Positions 1 through 9,300 of a stretch of 64,000 nucleotides of DNA are shown here, one piece after another; within the stretch, counting starts at the first letter, position 1, and each line of letters starts with the position of its first letter. The notes under the pieces were generated by a model. That model saw only the letters and a list, made by a program, of their open reading frames with translations, searched no databases and was not told where the DNA came from. The DNA lies in the NCBI GenBank assembly GCA_902491625.1, contig CABUIO010000001.1, positions 62,001 to 126,000 on the forward strand. The letters are read 5' to 3'. The translations under genes and the position numbers were made by a program. Origin of the DNA: an uncultured Porphyromonadaceae bacterium (lineage in GTDB: Bacteria; Bacteroidota; Bacteroidia; Bacteroidales; Muribaculaceae).

Positions 1-1892
1 CCTTCCGTAGCGGGTACAAGTACAGTCACCTGATCGCCCTGCGTCGGGTCGAAGCTCCTTGTCGAGCTTGCCGAAGGTGTGTTGGTGAAGCGCCATTCCC
101 CGGAGAATTTCACGGTCTGCTTCTCGCCGTCACGGGAGTAGACCACGTTCTCAACAGTGTACGCACCTTCTGGTGTTCCCTGTGAGGCATCCACGCTGAC
201 AGGTGTGCCGGAAAGTGTGGCGGATGTGAGTGCGGCGGCTATCGTCTGGCCGTTGACGGCGTCAGAGCCGAAGTCGAGCGCAAGGCTGAAACGGTTGTCG
301 CCCTCGCGCAGCTCGACCGGCGATGTCAGGTTGACGGTCACGCTGTTGCCGGCGAATGTAGTCTCGCCTACAGCCGTCTTCGATGGGTAGTTCCTGTAGA
401 CCGTTGCTTTGGTCACCGGAGCGTTGCCGGAGAGAGCAAAAGTGAATGCGGAAACCTGAAGCGCCGGCTCGGTGTTGACGGTATGTACGTCGAAGTCGAG
501 TACCGGCACACCGGCGGCTCCCGCACAGGGGGCGAGACCTCCTGGACGCGAGGTGGAAAAGCTGTCGGCAGTCATGGCCTGCGGCGTGAACTCCTCAACT
601 ATAGCCTCGAAGCCGGGCTTGGGTATGCCAGTGGTGCTTTTCAGGGTTATGGTTAGTGAGCCATCGGCTGCGTTGGAGTGGATCGTCACGAGATCTTTCA
701 GAACCTCGCCGAGCAGTTTCGACTCGTCGGCAGTCTGGCCGGCGTAGACTTTCAGAACGTCGTTCATGCCTGTGGACGAGGTGTTGAAAAGGTCGAGTTT
801 CGTGAAACGTACGGCCACTTTTTTGCCGGGTGTGGAGGGCACGAATGTGGCGCTTCCCTGGAATTGTTCGGAAATGTCGCCGTCCGGGCCTCCGTCGTCA
901 TAGAGCGAGATGGGACTGTTGCCCACAGAGTATGTGCGAGGTGTGGAGGATAGAAGAACCATGTTGGCCAGTGTGACGTTGCCTTCCGGCGAGATGGCGG
1001 AGGCCACTTTCTCGGAGCCTCCGGCGGTCATGCCTGAGAGAGTGGCGTCTATGGTCGCACCGGCAGTAGCGTCGGCGGCAATGTCGGCCACAAGATAGAA
1101 AAAGTTGTCACCACCGCGCAGGGGTTGGTCGCCGGTGAAAGTCACGGCAGACTGTCCGGCCGCTATGGGAGTGCCGAAGGCCACCCCTTCTGGTGTTCGG
1201 GAGCCTTTGGCATAGATACAGCGTAGGTTGGAGATCTTGTCGATGTCGATCGAGCCTGAAAGAGAGAATGAGAGCGATGTCACCGAAAGCGGGTTGCCGC
1301 TTCCGTCGGTCAGTGCGTCCACCCGGATAAGAGGCATGGCTGTCTTGCCGGGATAAGCCGTTCCGAGGTTTTCCTGGTCGGCCGAGACGGACTTCCATTC
1401 CTGATCTTTGGGAGTAAAGGACTCTACAAGCGCTTCCCAACCGGTACCCGAGCCTGAACCTTTGCAATGGTAGAGCACTGAAAGGGATCCGGAGGCTGAT
1501 TCCACAGACTGTCCCTTGCCGGAGTTGTCCTTGTCGAACTTGGCAAGATAGCCTTCGGGAATTTCAGACCAATAGCCGGTGAACGTAATGTCGCCGTCGT
1601 AGACATAGACAGCGGCGTTGCCTCCAAGATCAAATTCGTTGAAGGAGATTCTGATCTGATTGCCTTCGGTGGCAGACAGAAACCGTGTGTATCCGGCATA
1701 CGTGGAGACGGTGTTTCCGGACGGTCCTCCCATGTCGTAGAACAGGAGCTGTCCGTCGACAACCTTATCACCCTGCTTGCCATCCTTCTTGGGCATTGTG
1801 AATTGCTCCACATCGCCCGAAGACTGCGCATAAACCGTAGAGGGCAATCCGGCTACGGCCAATAGCAGAAAATAAAGAATGAATCTTTTCAT
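1..1892 (-). CDS. Secreted CUB-like / BNR_assoc_N repeat protein, C-terminus off the window
   Basis: The minus-strand frame stays open from the ATG at 1892 to the window edge, giving about 630 residues without a stop. Residues 1-22 form a type I signal peptide (MKRFILYFLLLAVAGLPSTVYA, cleavage before Q). The mature part alternates two module types. CUB-like beta domains begin with a DxGG-type turn (LFYDMGGPSG near residue 53 and LYDDGGPDG near 310) and end in GWEALVESF or GFEAIVEEF. They are followed by modules with the LRxGDNxFxLxxD signature (LRGGDNFFYLVADI and LREGDNRFSLALDF), which resembles the N-terminal domain associated with BNR sialidases. A third CUB-like unit may start near residue 595. 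No catalytic domain is visible yet, so an adhesin, a glycan-binding protein or the front of an enzyme are all possible. It is the first gene downstream of a cobalamin riboswitch. Confidence 0.85.
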   Translation of the reverse strand, partial: MKRFILYFLLLAVAGLPSTVYAQSSGDVEQFTMPKKDGKQGDKVVDGQLLFYDMGGPSGNTVSTYAGYTRFLSATEGNQIRISFNEFDLGGNAAVYVYDGDITFTGYWSEIPEGYLAKFDKDNSGKGQSVESASGSLSVLYHCKGSGSGTGWEALVESFTPKDQEWKSVSADQENLGTAYPGKTAMPLIRVDALTDGSGNPLSVTSLSFSLSGSIDIDKISNLRCIYAKGSRTPEGVAFGTPIAAGQSAVTFTGDQPLRGGDNFFYLVADIAADATAGATIDATLSGMTAGGSEKVASAISPEGNVTLANMVLLSSTPRTYSVGNSPISLYDDGGPDGDISEQFQGSATFVPSTPGKKVAVRFTKLDLFNTSSTGMNDVLKVYAGQTADESKLLGEVLKDLVTIHSNAADGSLTITLKSTTGIPKPGFEAIVEEFTPQAMTADSFSTSRPGGLAPCAGAAGVPVLDFDVHTVNTEPALQVSAFTFALSGNAPVTKATVYRNYPSKTAVGETTFAGNSVTVNLTSPVELREGDNRFSLALDFGSDAVNGQTIAAALTSATLSGTPVSVDASQGTPEGAYTVENVVYSRDGEKQTVKFSGEWRFTNTPSASSTRSFDPTQGDQVTVLVPATE

Positions 1893-2190
1893 TGTGTTTG
1901 TGTAAGATAGTTAGATATTGGTTAATACATATTATAATCATACAATTAACCTGTATCTCACACAAACGGAGCTTACAAACAAATTTCGGGGCAACGGAAA
2001 ACGGCAGACAGAAAGAAACCGCCGGAGCAGACATCCATGAACTTCCGGCCTCTCCTGAACAAGGCAACGGACAAACGCATGAACGCGCATGGCTTCTACA
2101 AGAATCTCTTTCAACTGACATTGCTTTAACTCCCGAAAGCGTGAGATGCAGTTTTACGGGGGCGGCTCTCCGACCGCTTCCGTTGAAATT
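1893..2190 (-). other. Long untranslated leader between riboswitch and first gene
   Basis: About 300 bases separate the 3' end of the cobalamin aptamer from the ATG at 1892. I see no credible coding sequence in it. The open frame that crosses it has no recognisable protein features and overlaps the aptamer. A weak hairpin with CCGGAAG and CTCCGG arms lies near 2025-2055 and could be part of the expression platform. The stretch just before the gene is AT-rich. I see no TAnnTTTG box here, so the gene probably depends on the promoter before the riboswitch. Confidence 0.5.
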
Positions 2191-2463
2191 CAGGTAGGTC
2201 TTCCGGCTTATTCCAGTCTCTTTAGGAAGCATTGATATAATTAAGTTTCAGGAAATGCTCCCTTTTACCGGCCTTCCCGGACATCATGTCCAGTGACCAT
2301 TGCGCTCACGAATCCGTAGATTCAGAATGATGCGCAGGTAAAAGACTATAGGAAATTACGGCAGCGGGTACTGCGACCGACTCTCACGGTCTTCCCTTTT
2401 AATCGGATCCGCTTTTTTAGGAATCAGAAGAATCTGATCCGCAAGAAACGTCTCCGAACCTGT
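2191..2463 (-). promoter_or_regulatory. Cobalamin (B12) riboswitch
   Basis: Read on the minus strand, the conserved cobalamin aptamer blocks occur in order: ATTAAAAGGGAA (about 2389-2400), the hairpin CCGTGAGAGTCGG, the block GTACCCGCTGCCGTAA, GGTCACTGG, GGGAAGGC, and the terminal B12 box AGCCGGAAGACCTACCTG (2191-2208). The closing helix is CAGGT at 2458-2462 with ACCTG at 2191-2195. A variable arm before the B12 box pairs GGAGCATT with AATGCTTCC. It matches the RF00174 class. Transcription would start a base or two before the aptamer, so this is a complete 5' UTR switch, expected to reduce expression of the downstream gene when adenosylcobalamin is plentiful. Confidence 0.93.
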
Positions 2464-2472
2464 TTCGTGCCG

Positions 2473-2503
2473 CAAAGGTAATACAAAACTTCCATCCCGC
2501 CAA
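2473..2503 (-). promoter_or_regulatory. Bacteroidales-type promoter of the riboswitch transcript
   Basis: The minus strand carries TACCTTTG (2473-2480), a perfect TAnnTTTG -7 box, with TTG (2501-2503) exactly 20 bases upstream as the -33 element. The predicted start, about 2464-2468, falls right at the 5' helix of the cobalamin aptamer, so each prediction supports the other. Confidence 0.8.
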
Positions 2504-2588
2504 CAAAAAATTCCTCTCAAAGTAATTTATAAGATTTATAAGTCTTATAAGCCTTATCTGCCCTATCGCGCTTATTGAACTTTGGAGC

Positions 2589-3278
2589 TTATTGTTTTGG
2601 CAGTGCCAATTTGTAGCCGATACCCCGGACATTCAGTAGTTCAAGGCTTGTTGACCTCGACAGACATTTGCGAAGTTTGTAGATGAATCCGTGGAGGCGG
2701 TTGAAATTGTTGTAGTCATCATTCTGCCAGATGCGAAACATCAGCGTCTTTGCCTCGACAACTTCATTAGGATGGCGGAACAGCTCATCGACAATCACGG
2801 CTTCCGTATGTGTCAGTTTTATTTTTTCAGATCCTATCGTAAGACGCTGAGATGAGAATTCAAGCGAACAATCAGCAAGTGTGATACTTGTGTCCTCCGT
2901 CACTCCCTGCAGATTACGTTTTAACAAGGCCTTTATACGCACCACAAGTTCAAGAATCTGAAATGGTTTGCGTATATAGTCATTGGCTCCAAGCTCAAAA
3001 CCCTTAACAACATCGTCAAGTGCTGTTCGCGCGGTAAGGAAGAGTACTGGAACAGCCGGAGCTGTAAGACGTATCAGCCGAACCATCTCGAATCCATCCA
3101 TCCCGGGCATCATCACATCCGTAACAATTATATCGGGAACGGATTCCTTAAACATTTTAAGGCCCGATTCGCCGTTTGAGGCACACACAACATCAAAACC
3201 CTCACGAGTCAACGCATCCTCAACGATGAATGAAAGAGTCGAGTCATCCTCAACCAACAATATCTTATCTTTTCTCAT
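2589..3278 (-). CDS. OmpR/PhoB-family response regulator
   Basis: DNA-binding response regulator of 229 residues. The receiver domain (about residues 1-120) has the acidic pair EDD near residue 10, the phosphoacceptor Asp in IIVTDVMMPGMDG, a conserved Thr in LFLTART and Lys in YIRKPF. The winged-helix output domain (about 130-229) contains LTHTEAVIVDELF and ends in VRGIGYKLALPKQ. I chose ATG at 3278 (MRKDKILL) over an upstream TTG at 3287. It overlaps the end of the sensor kinase gene by 14 bases, so the two are translationally coupled. The pair resembles RprY/RprX-type Bacteroidales systems, but I cannot assign the orthologue or target genes. Confidence 0.92.
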   Translation of the reverse strand: MRKDKILLVEDDSTLSFIVEDALTREGFDVVCASNGESGLKMFKESVPDIIVTDVMMPGMDGFEMVRLIRLTAPAVPVLFLTARTALDDVVKGFELGANDYIRKPFQILELVVRIKALLKRNLQGVTEDTSITLADCSLEFSSQRLTIGSEKIKLTHTEAVIVDELFRHPNEVVEAKTLMFRIWQNDDYNNFNRLHGFIYKLRKCLSRSTSLELLNVRGIGYKLALPKQ

Positions 3279-4572
3279 TGCCGTCAAATCTTATTGTAAA
3301 CTTTGTGCCCTGACCTTTTTTACTCGTCACGTCAATGCCCCACCCCATCAATCCGGTAATCTGTTTCACATAGAAGAGCCCGAGACCATAACCTCCGACT
3401 TCATATCTGTCGCCGGAAGTCACCCGATAGAATTTATCAAATATAAACGGAAGATTCTCCTTGTGTATCCCGACGCCATTGTCAGCGATTGTCATTGAGT
3501 GCGCATCCGCCTTGATTATAATGCGTACTGAGTCGCCTGAGTATTTCAGCGCATTGTCTATCAGGTTAGACAGAATATTACCAAGGTGCAATGAATCTGC
3601 CTGGACTGTAAGGCTTTCCGGGACATCAATTTCCATATCAACCTGCTTGTCTGCTTTTAATTTCATCATGTCCGAAACATCTTCGACAACAGGCTTTAAT
3701 GCCACATACTCGATATTGAGTTTCATAGTCCGGAAGCGCTCCATACTCATGGAGAGAATGTTCTCGATCATTCCCGACAGATAATTTAATCTCTGCATGA
3801 TGATTCTAAGAAACTGCTTGTTTCTCGCCTCATCGCTCTGGTCATAGTATCGAAGCATGGAATCCGCCGCGGAATATGCAACTGCAACGGGAGTTTTCAG
3901 CTCATGCGTCATGTTATGCGTGAAGTCATCCTTCATCTGCTCTAAAGTCTTCATCCTCCTTATCAGTCCGGTGAGATAAAGCGACAGAAAGGAGAATATC
4001 AGAATTAACGCCGCGAAAGGAATTATTATGCCCCACATGCGACTGAGGACGGACTTGTATTGTGGAGTGACATAGACATAATATTCCGCTGATGATGAAG
4101 GGCTGATCTTATATGTCGTCATCCACAAGGAAGCGCATTGCGGTGATTGGGAATCAGAATCACGGATATATGCTTCTATGGCATCGAGGCCATTCCTGAG
4201 AAGTTCGGCGGAGAAAATACTGTCAAGCTTCTCCGGGTCAGGCTGCCATCTGTTGTTCTCAAATTCCAGTCCAGAACGCAGGATACTTACAAGCGACGTC
4301 CGCAGCGTATCGGATTCTGCAGGCAGACCATTTTTTTGCTGAGCGGATTCCATGAAATCATTTAGGCGTATAAATGATTCCGGAGCTTTCTCACTGCTTT
4401 GCATACGGCCGATCATTTCGAGAATAAACGCATTTTCAGCACATTCCCTGACAGTCGTCATTGTCTGCTCTTTCTCATGGCGATACAATGCCCACAGATT
4501 CCAAGACGCGACAGTAACTGCCAATGCCGCAGCGGCCAAAGAAAGTATCAGTATGATCCTTAAGCGTTTCAT
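3265..4572 (-). CDS. Sensor histidine kinase
   Basis: Membrane-bound kinase of 435 residues that should phosphorylate the overlapping response regulator. A first membrane segment lies at about residues 5-27, then a periplasmic sensor region of about 150 residues, then a second membrane segment at about 183-207 (GIIIPFAALILIFSFLSLYL). The HisKA domain has the phosphorylatable His in MTHELKTPVAVAYS. The ATPase domain has the N box NLIDNALKYSG, the G1 box DNGVGIHKENLPF, the F box FIFDKFYR and the G2 box YGLGLFYVK. All catalytic motifs are intact. The periplasmic region matches no sensor family I recognise, so the signal is unknown. A -7 box lies only four bases upstream of the ATG. Confidence 0.93.
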   Translation of the reverse strand: MKRLRIILILSLAAAALAVTVASWNLWALYRHEKEQTMTTVRECAENAFILEMIGRMQSSEKAPESFIRLNDFMESAQQKNGLPAESDTLRTSLVSILRSGLEFENNRWQPDPEKLDSIFSAELLRNGLDAIEAYIRDSDSQSPQCASLWMTTYKISPSSSAEYYVYVTPQYKSVLSRMWGIIIPFAALILIFSFLSLYLTGLIRRMKTLEQMKDDFTHNMTHELKTPVAVAYSAADSMLRYYDQSDEARNKQFLRIIMQRLNYLSGMIENILSMSMERFRTMKLNIEYVALKPVVEDVSDMMKLKADKQVDMEIDVPESLTVQADSLHLGNILSNLIDNALKYSGDSVRIIIKADAHSMTIADNGVGIHKENLPFIFDKFYRVTSGDRYEVGGYGLGLFYVKQITGLMGWGIDVTSKKGQGTKFTIRFDGNEKR

Positions 4573-4576
4573 ACTA

Positions 4577-4584
4577 CAAAATTA
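4577..4584 (-). promoter_or_regulatory. -7 box of the two-component operon, four bases from the ATG
   Basis: TAATTTTG on the minus strand fits TAnnTTTG exactly and ends four bases before the kinase ATG at 4572. Transcription starting at the usual distance would give a leaderless or almost leaderless mRNA. A good -33 element is not obvious; a TTTG lies 24 bases upstream. Confidence 0.55.
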
Positions 4585-4649
4585 GTGAAATTCCGTGAAA
4601 AGCACGCTCAAACTAAGAGTAACTAAGACTAAAGGAGACATTGCTAAGA

Positions 4650-4678
4650 TTGTTGAATTTGTTTGTATAATACCTTTG
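4650..4678 (+). promoter_or_regulatory. Promoter of the DUF6624 lipoprotein gene
   Basis: TACCTTTG (4671-4678) is a perfect -7 box, with TTG (4650-4652) 18 bases upstream. The predicted start near 4684 rules out the earlier in-frame ATG at 4663, which lies inside the promoter, and supports ATG at 4702. Confidence 0.65.
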
Positions 4679-4701
4679 TGACAAAAATAACTCAGATCAA
4701 T

Positions 4702-6297
4702 ATGAAACTTATCATTTATCTAAAATGCACCCTTGCTTCGTTTGCAGCAATCCTGCTGCTATCAGGCTGTTCTTCCCGCAAAGGTCTTGTGTTCGCAAAC
4801 CGCGAATGGCATATCAGTGATTATTATGGTCAGATAATAGACAAGGACACCACCTATAGGATGACGTTTGGCAATGTCCTCATTCCGGATCCTCTCCCTA
4901 TTGTCTCGTCAGCTGATTCCGTAGCCAAATATCCGGGGATGGATAAATTCCTGTCGGACATCCTGCACACGACACATCTTGACAGCGCGGAAATTCTTTT
5001 TTACGCACCACACATGCAGACGATGTTTGTCAGACCGAAAGGCATCGTACCTCCGATGAGACCATCCTCCATCTCTTCGCCCATGACGGACGAAAAGCCT
5101 TACACTTCGTGGGTGAGCAATGATGACAATGAAGACTGGACGAGGGAACCGACAGAGATGTACACTTACACATACTTTGACAAAGGGAAAAGGCAACTTC
5201 TAATTGTCGATCATTATGACTATGGAGAAACACCGATAGCACAGATCACCATTTTTCAATCAAGAAACAAACTCACCTCAAAGATGGAAGTTCGCGACAA
5301 TCTGCGCCGCGCTTATTTTGAAATTCACGATTTAAGGAAGTTCATGGACTATGTGGAATATTGGTCAAACAATATAGAGTTCAGAAGGGCGAACGCATTT
5401 TCCAACTATAAAATCGGTCTGGAGCAGGCGCGGCGAAGATTCAATGCCACACAGACATTGGCACGAGCTGATTCAGCTATGTTTGGAGGTTCATTCAGCC
5501 TCGCGTCAGAACAATACGCAAAATATCTGAAATATGAAACATCTCCGGATAATACAGTGATTTACAATGCCGCATGCGCGGCCTCCATGTCCGGAGAAGC
5601 CTCCCGGGGTCTGGATTATCTTGTGGCGCTTGCAAACCGGGACAGCACGTGGTATCTCAAAGACCCTCTTGACCAAGATCTTCTGAATCTCACGGATTTG
5701 CCGGAATGGGACGATTTTTACGAAATGATCTCTGAAAGGAGGATGAACATAGAGAAAGACTTTGACACCTCCTTGCGTCGCAGACTGACGCGAATCCGCA
5801 GATCGGATCAGGATGTCAGGCATCGTTTCCTGACTGCATACAACGCTCAGATTCCGGACACGCTTCTGATCAATCGTCTGCTGCAGGAAATGGAGGAAAC
5901 CGATGCGAAAAATCTGGCCGAGATCGACAGCATCCTGAATGAGTTCGGCTGGCCTGGAAAAGACAGAGTTGGTGACGAATGTGTCGCAATATGGCTTGTG
6001 CTACAGCACGCTGATGTTGAATCCCAAACCAAAGCACTGCCCATGCTTAAGTCAGCCGCAGAAAAGGGTGATATTGATCCGTCAGCGATCGCCATGCTTG
6101 AAGACCGCATACTTGTGAACTCCGGCAAAAGACAGATCTACGGCACCCAATACTATTACGAAGAAGACGAAGGTGCAAAAAAAAGAATTATCTATCCCAT
6201 CGAGGATAAAGAGGATGTAGACAACCGACGGACTGCGGCAGGACTGCAACCCTTACGAGAGACCTACACTAAAGAAGAAATCGAATCCATCAGATAA
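4702..6297 (+). CDS. Lipoprotein with DUF6624 C-terminal domain
   Basis: Protein of 531 residues from ATG 4702 (MKLIIYLKCTLASF). The lipobox LLLSGC gives a lipidated Cys near residue 23. The middle contains helical, TPR-like stretches (GGSFSLASEQYAKYLKYE, VIYNAACAASMSG). The last ~150 residues match the DUF6624 pattern: FGWPGKDRVGDECVAIWLVLQHAD, then an LEDRI block, KRQIYGTQYYY, and a final VDNRRTAAGLQPLRETY. The function of DUF6624 is unknown. The gene is divergent from the sensor kinase, so it may belong to the same envelope response; this is inference from position. It ends in a bidirectional terminator shared with the oxidoreductase gene. Confidence 0.85.
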   Translation: MKLIIYLKCTLASFAAILLLSGCSSRKGLVFANREWHISDYYGQIIDKDTTYRMTFGNVLIPDPLPIVSSADSVAKYPGMDKFLSDILHTTHLDSAEILFYAPHMQTMFVRPKGIVPPMRPSSISSPMTDEKPYTSWVSNDDNEDWTREPTEMYTYTYFDKGKRQLLIVDHYDYGETPIAQITIFQSRNKLTSKMEVRDNLRRAYFEIHDLRKFMDYVEYWSNNIEFRRANAFSNYKIGLEQARRRFNATQTLARADSAMFGGSFSLASEQYAKYLKYETSPDNTVIYNAACAASMSGEASRGLDYLVALANRDSTWYLKDPLDQDLLNLTDLPEWDDFYEMISERRMNIEKDFDTSLRRRLTRIRRSDQDVRHRFLTAYNAQIPDTLLINRLLQEMEETDAKNLAEIDSILNEFGWPGKDRVGDECVAIWLVLQHADVESQTKALPMLKSAAEKGDIDPSAIAMLEDRILVNSGKRQIYGTQYYYEEDEGAKKRIIYPIEDKEDVDNRRTAAGLQPLRETYTKEEIESIR

Positions 6298-6300
6298 AAG

Positions 6301-6330
6301 AAGGCCGGGGGCGATGACGCCTCCGGCCTT
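6301..6330. terminator. Bidirectional intrinsic terminator
   Basis: AAGGCCGGGGGCG and CGCCTCCGGCCTT form a 13-bp stem with one G-T pair and an ATGA loop. A-rich sequence lies on its left and T-rich sequence on its right, so it can stop transcripts from both convergent genes. Confidence 0.85.
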
Positions 6331-6361
6331 TCATATGGTATGTCGTGTCGTTGCGCGATTA

Positions 6362-9300
6362 TCAGTCGGCTACACCCCACTGCTGGGCTGCAAGACGGCG
6401 GTAGTTGTTGTAGCGCCATTTTGCATTCTCCTCTGCGGCCTGGAAGAGTTCGGCTGCCTCGGCAGGATACTGCTTCATTACGGAAGCATAGCGTACCTCG
6501 CCTTTGAGGAAGTCCTGGAACTTGTCCCACTGGGGTTCCTTGCTGTCGAGCGTGAAGGGATTCTTGCCTTCATTCTCCAGCTCGGGATTGTAGCGCCAGA
6601 GCTGCCAGTAACCGCATTCTACGGCGCGTGCCTCCTCGGCCTGAGCATGTCCCATGCCGGCCTTTAGGCCGTGGTTTATACAGGGGGCGTAAGCGATGAT
6701 CACGGAAGGTCCGTCGTAGGCCTCGGCCTCGCGGATAGCCTTAAGGGTCTGTGCCTGATCGGCGCCCATGGCGATCTGCGCCACATATACATAGCCGTAG
6801 GTGGAAGCGATAAGACCGAGGTCTTTCTTGCGGATGCGCTTGCCGGCTGCTGCAAATTTGGCAATTGCACCAAGAGGCGTGGCTTTGGATGCCTGACCGC
6901 CCGTGTTGGAGTAAACCTCGGTGTCGAGCACGAGGATGTTGACGTTCTTGCCGGATGCGATGACATGGTCGAGACCGCCGAAGCCAATGTCGTAGCTTGC
7001 GCCGTCACCACCGATGATCCACTGGCTGCGCTTAACGAGATACTGGCTGAGTTCGAGGATCTGCTTGCAGACGGAGCATCCAGCCTCGGCGCTTTCCTTT
7101 ACGAAAGGAATGAGCTTGTCGGCAGCCTTGCGTGAAGCGGCGGCGTCATCCTTGCCATCGAGCCACTCGCGTGCGGCCTCCTTGTATGCGTCGCTTGTCT
7201 TGTCGCTCTCAATCATCTGGCCGAGCATATAGACCAGACGCTCGCGCATCTTGTCGTAGGCGAGTGTCATGCCGAGACCGAACTCGCAGAAGTCCTCGAA
7301 GAGGGAGTTGGCCCAAGCGGGACCCTGACCCTTCTCGTTCTTGCAGTAGGGTGTGGAGGGAACGGAGCCTGAGTAGATGGAGGAGCAGCCTGTGGCGTTG
7401 GCCACGATCTCGCGGTCGCCGAAGAGCTGGCTGATGAGTTTCACATATGGAGTCTCGCCGCAGCCTGAGCAAGCGCCGGAGAACTCGAACATCGGTGTGG
7501 CGAACTGACTGTTCTTCACATTGAGCTTGATGTCCACAAGATCCTGCTTGGAGGCAACCTCCTTCACGCAGTATTCCCAGTTCTTGTCCTGATCGAGCTG
7601 GCTTTCGATGTGCTTCATCTCAAGCGCCTTCGCACCCTTCTTGCCGGGGCAGACGTCAACGCAGTTGCCGCAGCCGAGACAGTCGAGGACGTCGACCTGC
7701 TGAACGAAGCGGAGCCCCTTGAAGGCGGGACCGAGCGCGGGAATGGTGTGAGCCTCGCCGAAAGGTGCGTTCTCCATCTCTTTTTCATTGAGAAGGAAAG
7801 GACGGATTGCAGCGTGAGGACATACATATGCGCATCGGTTGCACTGGATACAGTTCTCGGGATTCCACTCGGGAACGAAGGCGGCTACACCGCGCTTCTC
7901 GTATTTGGCCGTTCCAAGCTCCCATGTTCCGTCGCAGTTGGTCTTGAACGCGCTGACAGGGAGAAGGTCGCCGTCCTGAGCGTTGATGGGACGCACGACA
8001 TTGTTGATGAAAGCGGGATCGTTGTTCTCGACAGCGGCGTCATCAGGAAGGTTTACCCATTCGGGATCGACCTCAAGCTTCTTGTATTCGTTGCCACGGT
8101 CAACTGCCTGATAGTTCATGTTGACAACATTCTCGCCCTTCTTGCCGTAGGACTTGTTGATGAATTTCTTCATCTGCTCGACGGCGAGCTCAACAGGGAT
8201 AACCTCGGTGATGCGGAAGAACGCAGACTGGAGGATGGTATTGGTGCGGTTGCCCAGACCGATCTCCTGCGCGATCTTGGAAGCGTTGATGTAGTAGAGT
8301 GTGATGTTGTTCTTGGCAAGATATTTCTTGACCTTGTTGGGAAGATTCTTGGCAAGCTCATCGCCCTCCCAGATTGTGTTGAGCAGGAATGTGCCGCCGG
8401 GCTGAAGGCCGCGTGTCACATCATACATGTGGAGATAAGCCTGAACATGGCAAGCCACGAAGTTGGGAGTATTGACGAGATATGTCGAGCGGATAGGCTC
8501 GTCGCCAAAACGAAGATGCGAGCATGTGAAGCCACCCGACTTCTTGGAGTCGTAGGCAAAGTATGCCTGACAGTATTTGTCGGTATTGTCGCCGATGATC
8601 TTCACGGAGTTCTTGTTGGCACCTACAGTACCGTCGGCACCGAGGCCGAAGAACTTGGCCTGGAAGATGCCTTTGCCACCGAGAGCGATCTCCTCGCCCA
8701 CGGGAAGCGAAGTGAAGGTGAGGTCGTCGACAATGCCGACTGTGAACTGGTTCTTGGGCTCGGGGAGCGCGAGGTTCTCGTAGACGGCGAGAATCTGAGC
8801 GGGAGTCGTGTCTTTTGAACCGAGTCCGTAGCGGCCTCCCACAATAACAGGAGCGTCCTCAACGCCGTAGAAGCAGTCCTTGACGTCGAGATATAGAGGC
8901 TCGCCATTTGCGCCCGGCTCTTTCGTCCGGTCAAGCACGGCGATGCGCTTTGCAGTCTTGGGGACAGCGGCGAGGAAATGCTTGGCGGAGAAAGGACGAT
9001 AAAGGTGGACGCAGACAACGCCGACCTTCTCGCCTTTCTCGCGAAGATAGTCGATAGTCTCTTTGATGGCCTGTGTCACGGAGCCCATGGCGATAATGAC
9101 ACGATCGGCATCCTCGGCACCGTAGTAGTCGAAGAGTCCGTAGTTGCGGCCGGTGATCTTGTTGATTTCCTTTATATAGTTCTCCACGATCTCGGGTACA
9201 GCCTCATAGTAGGGGTTGCAGGCCTCGCGATGCTGGAAGAATACGTCGGGGTTCTCGGCCATGCCTCGGCAAACGGGATTCTCCGGGTTGAGAGCCCTGT

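Noticed and set aside
1768..2232. Minus-strand open frame of 154 codons upstream of the edge gene
   Set aside because: It overlaps the 3' part of the cobalamin aptamer and then reads out of frame into the secreted-protein gene. It has no recognisable protein features.
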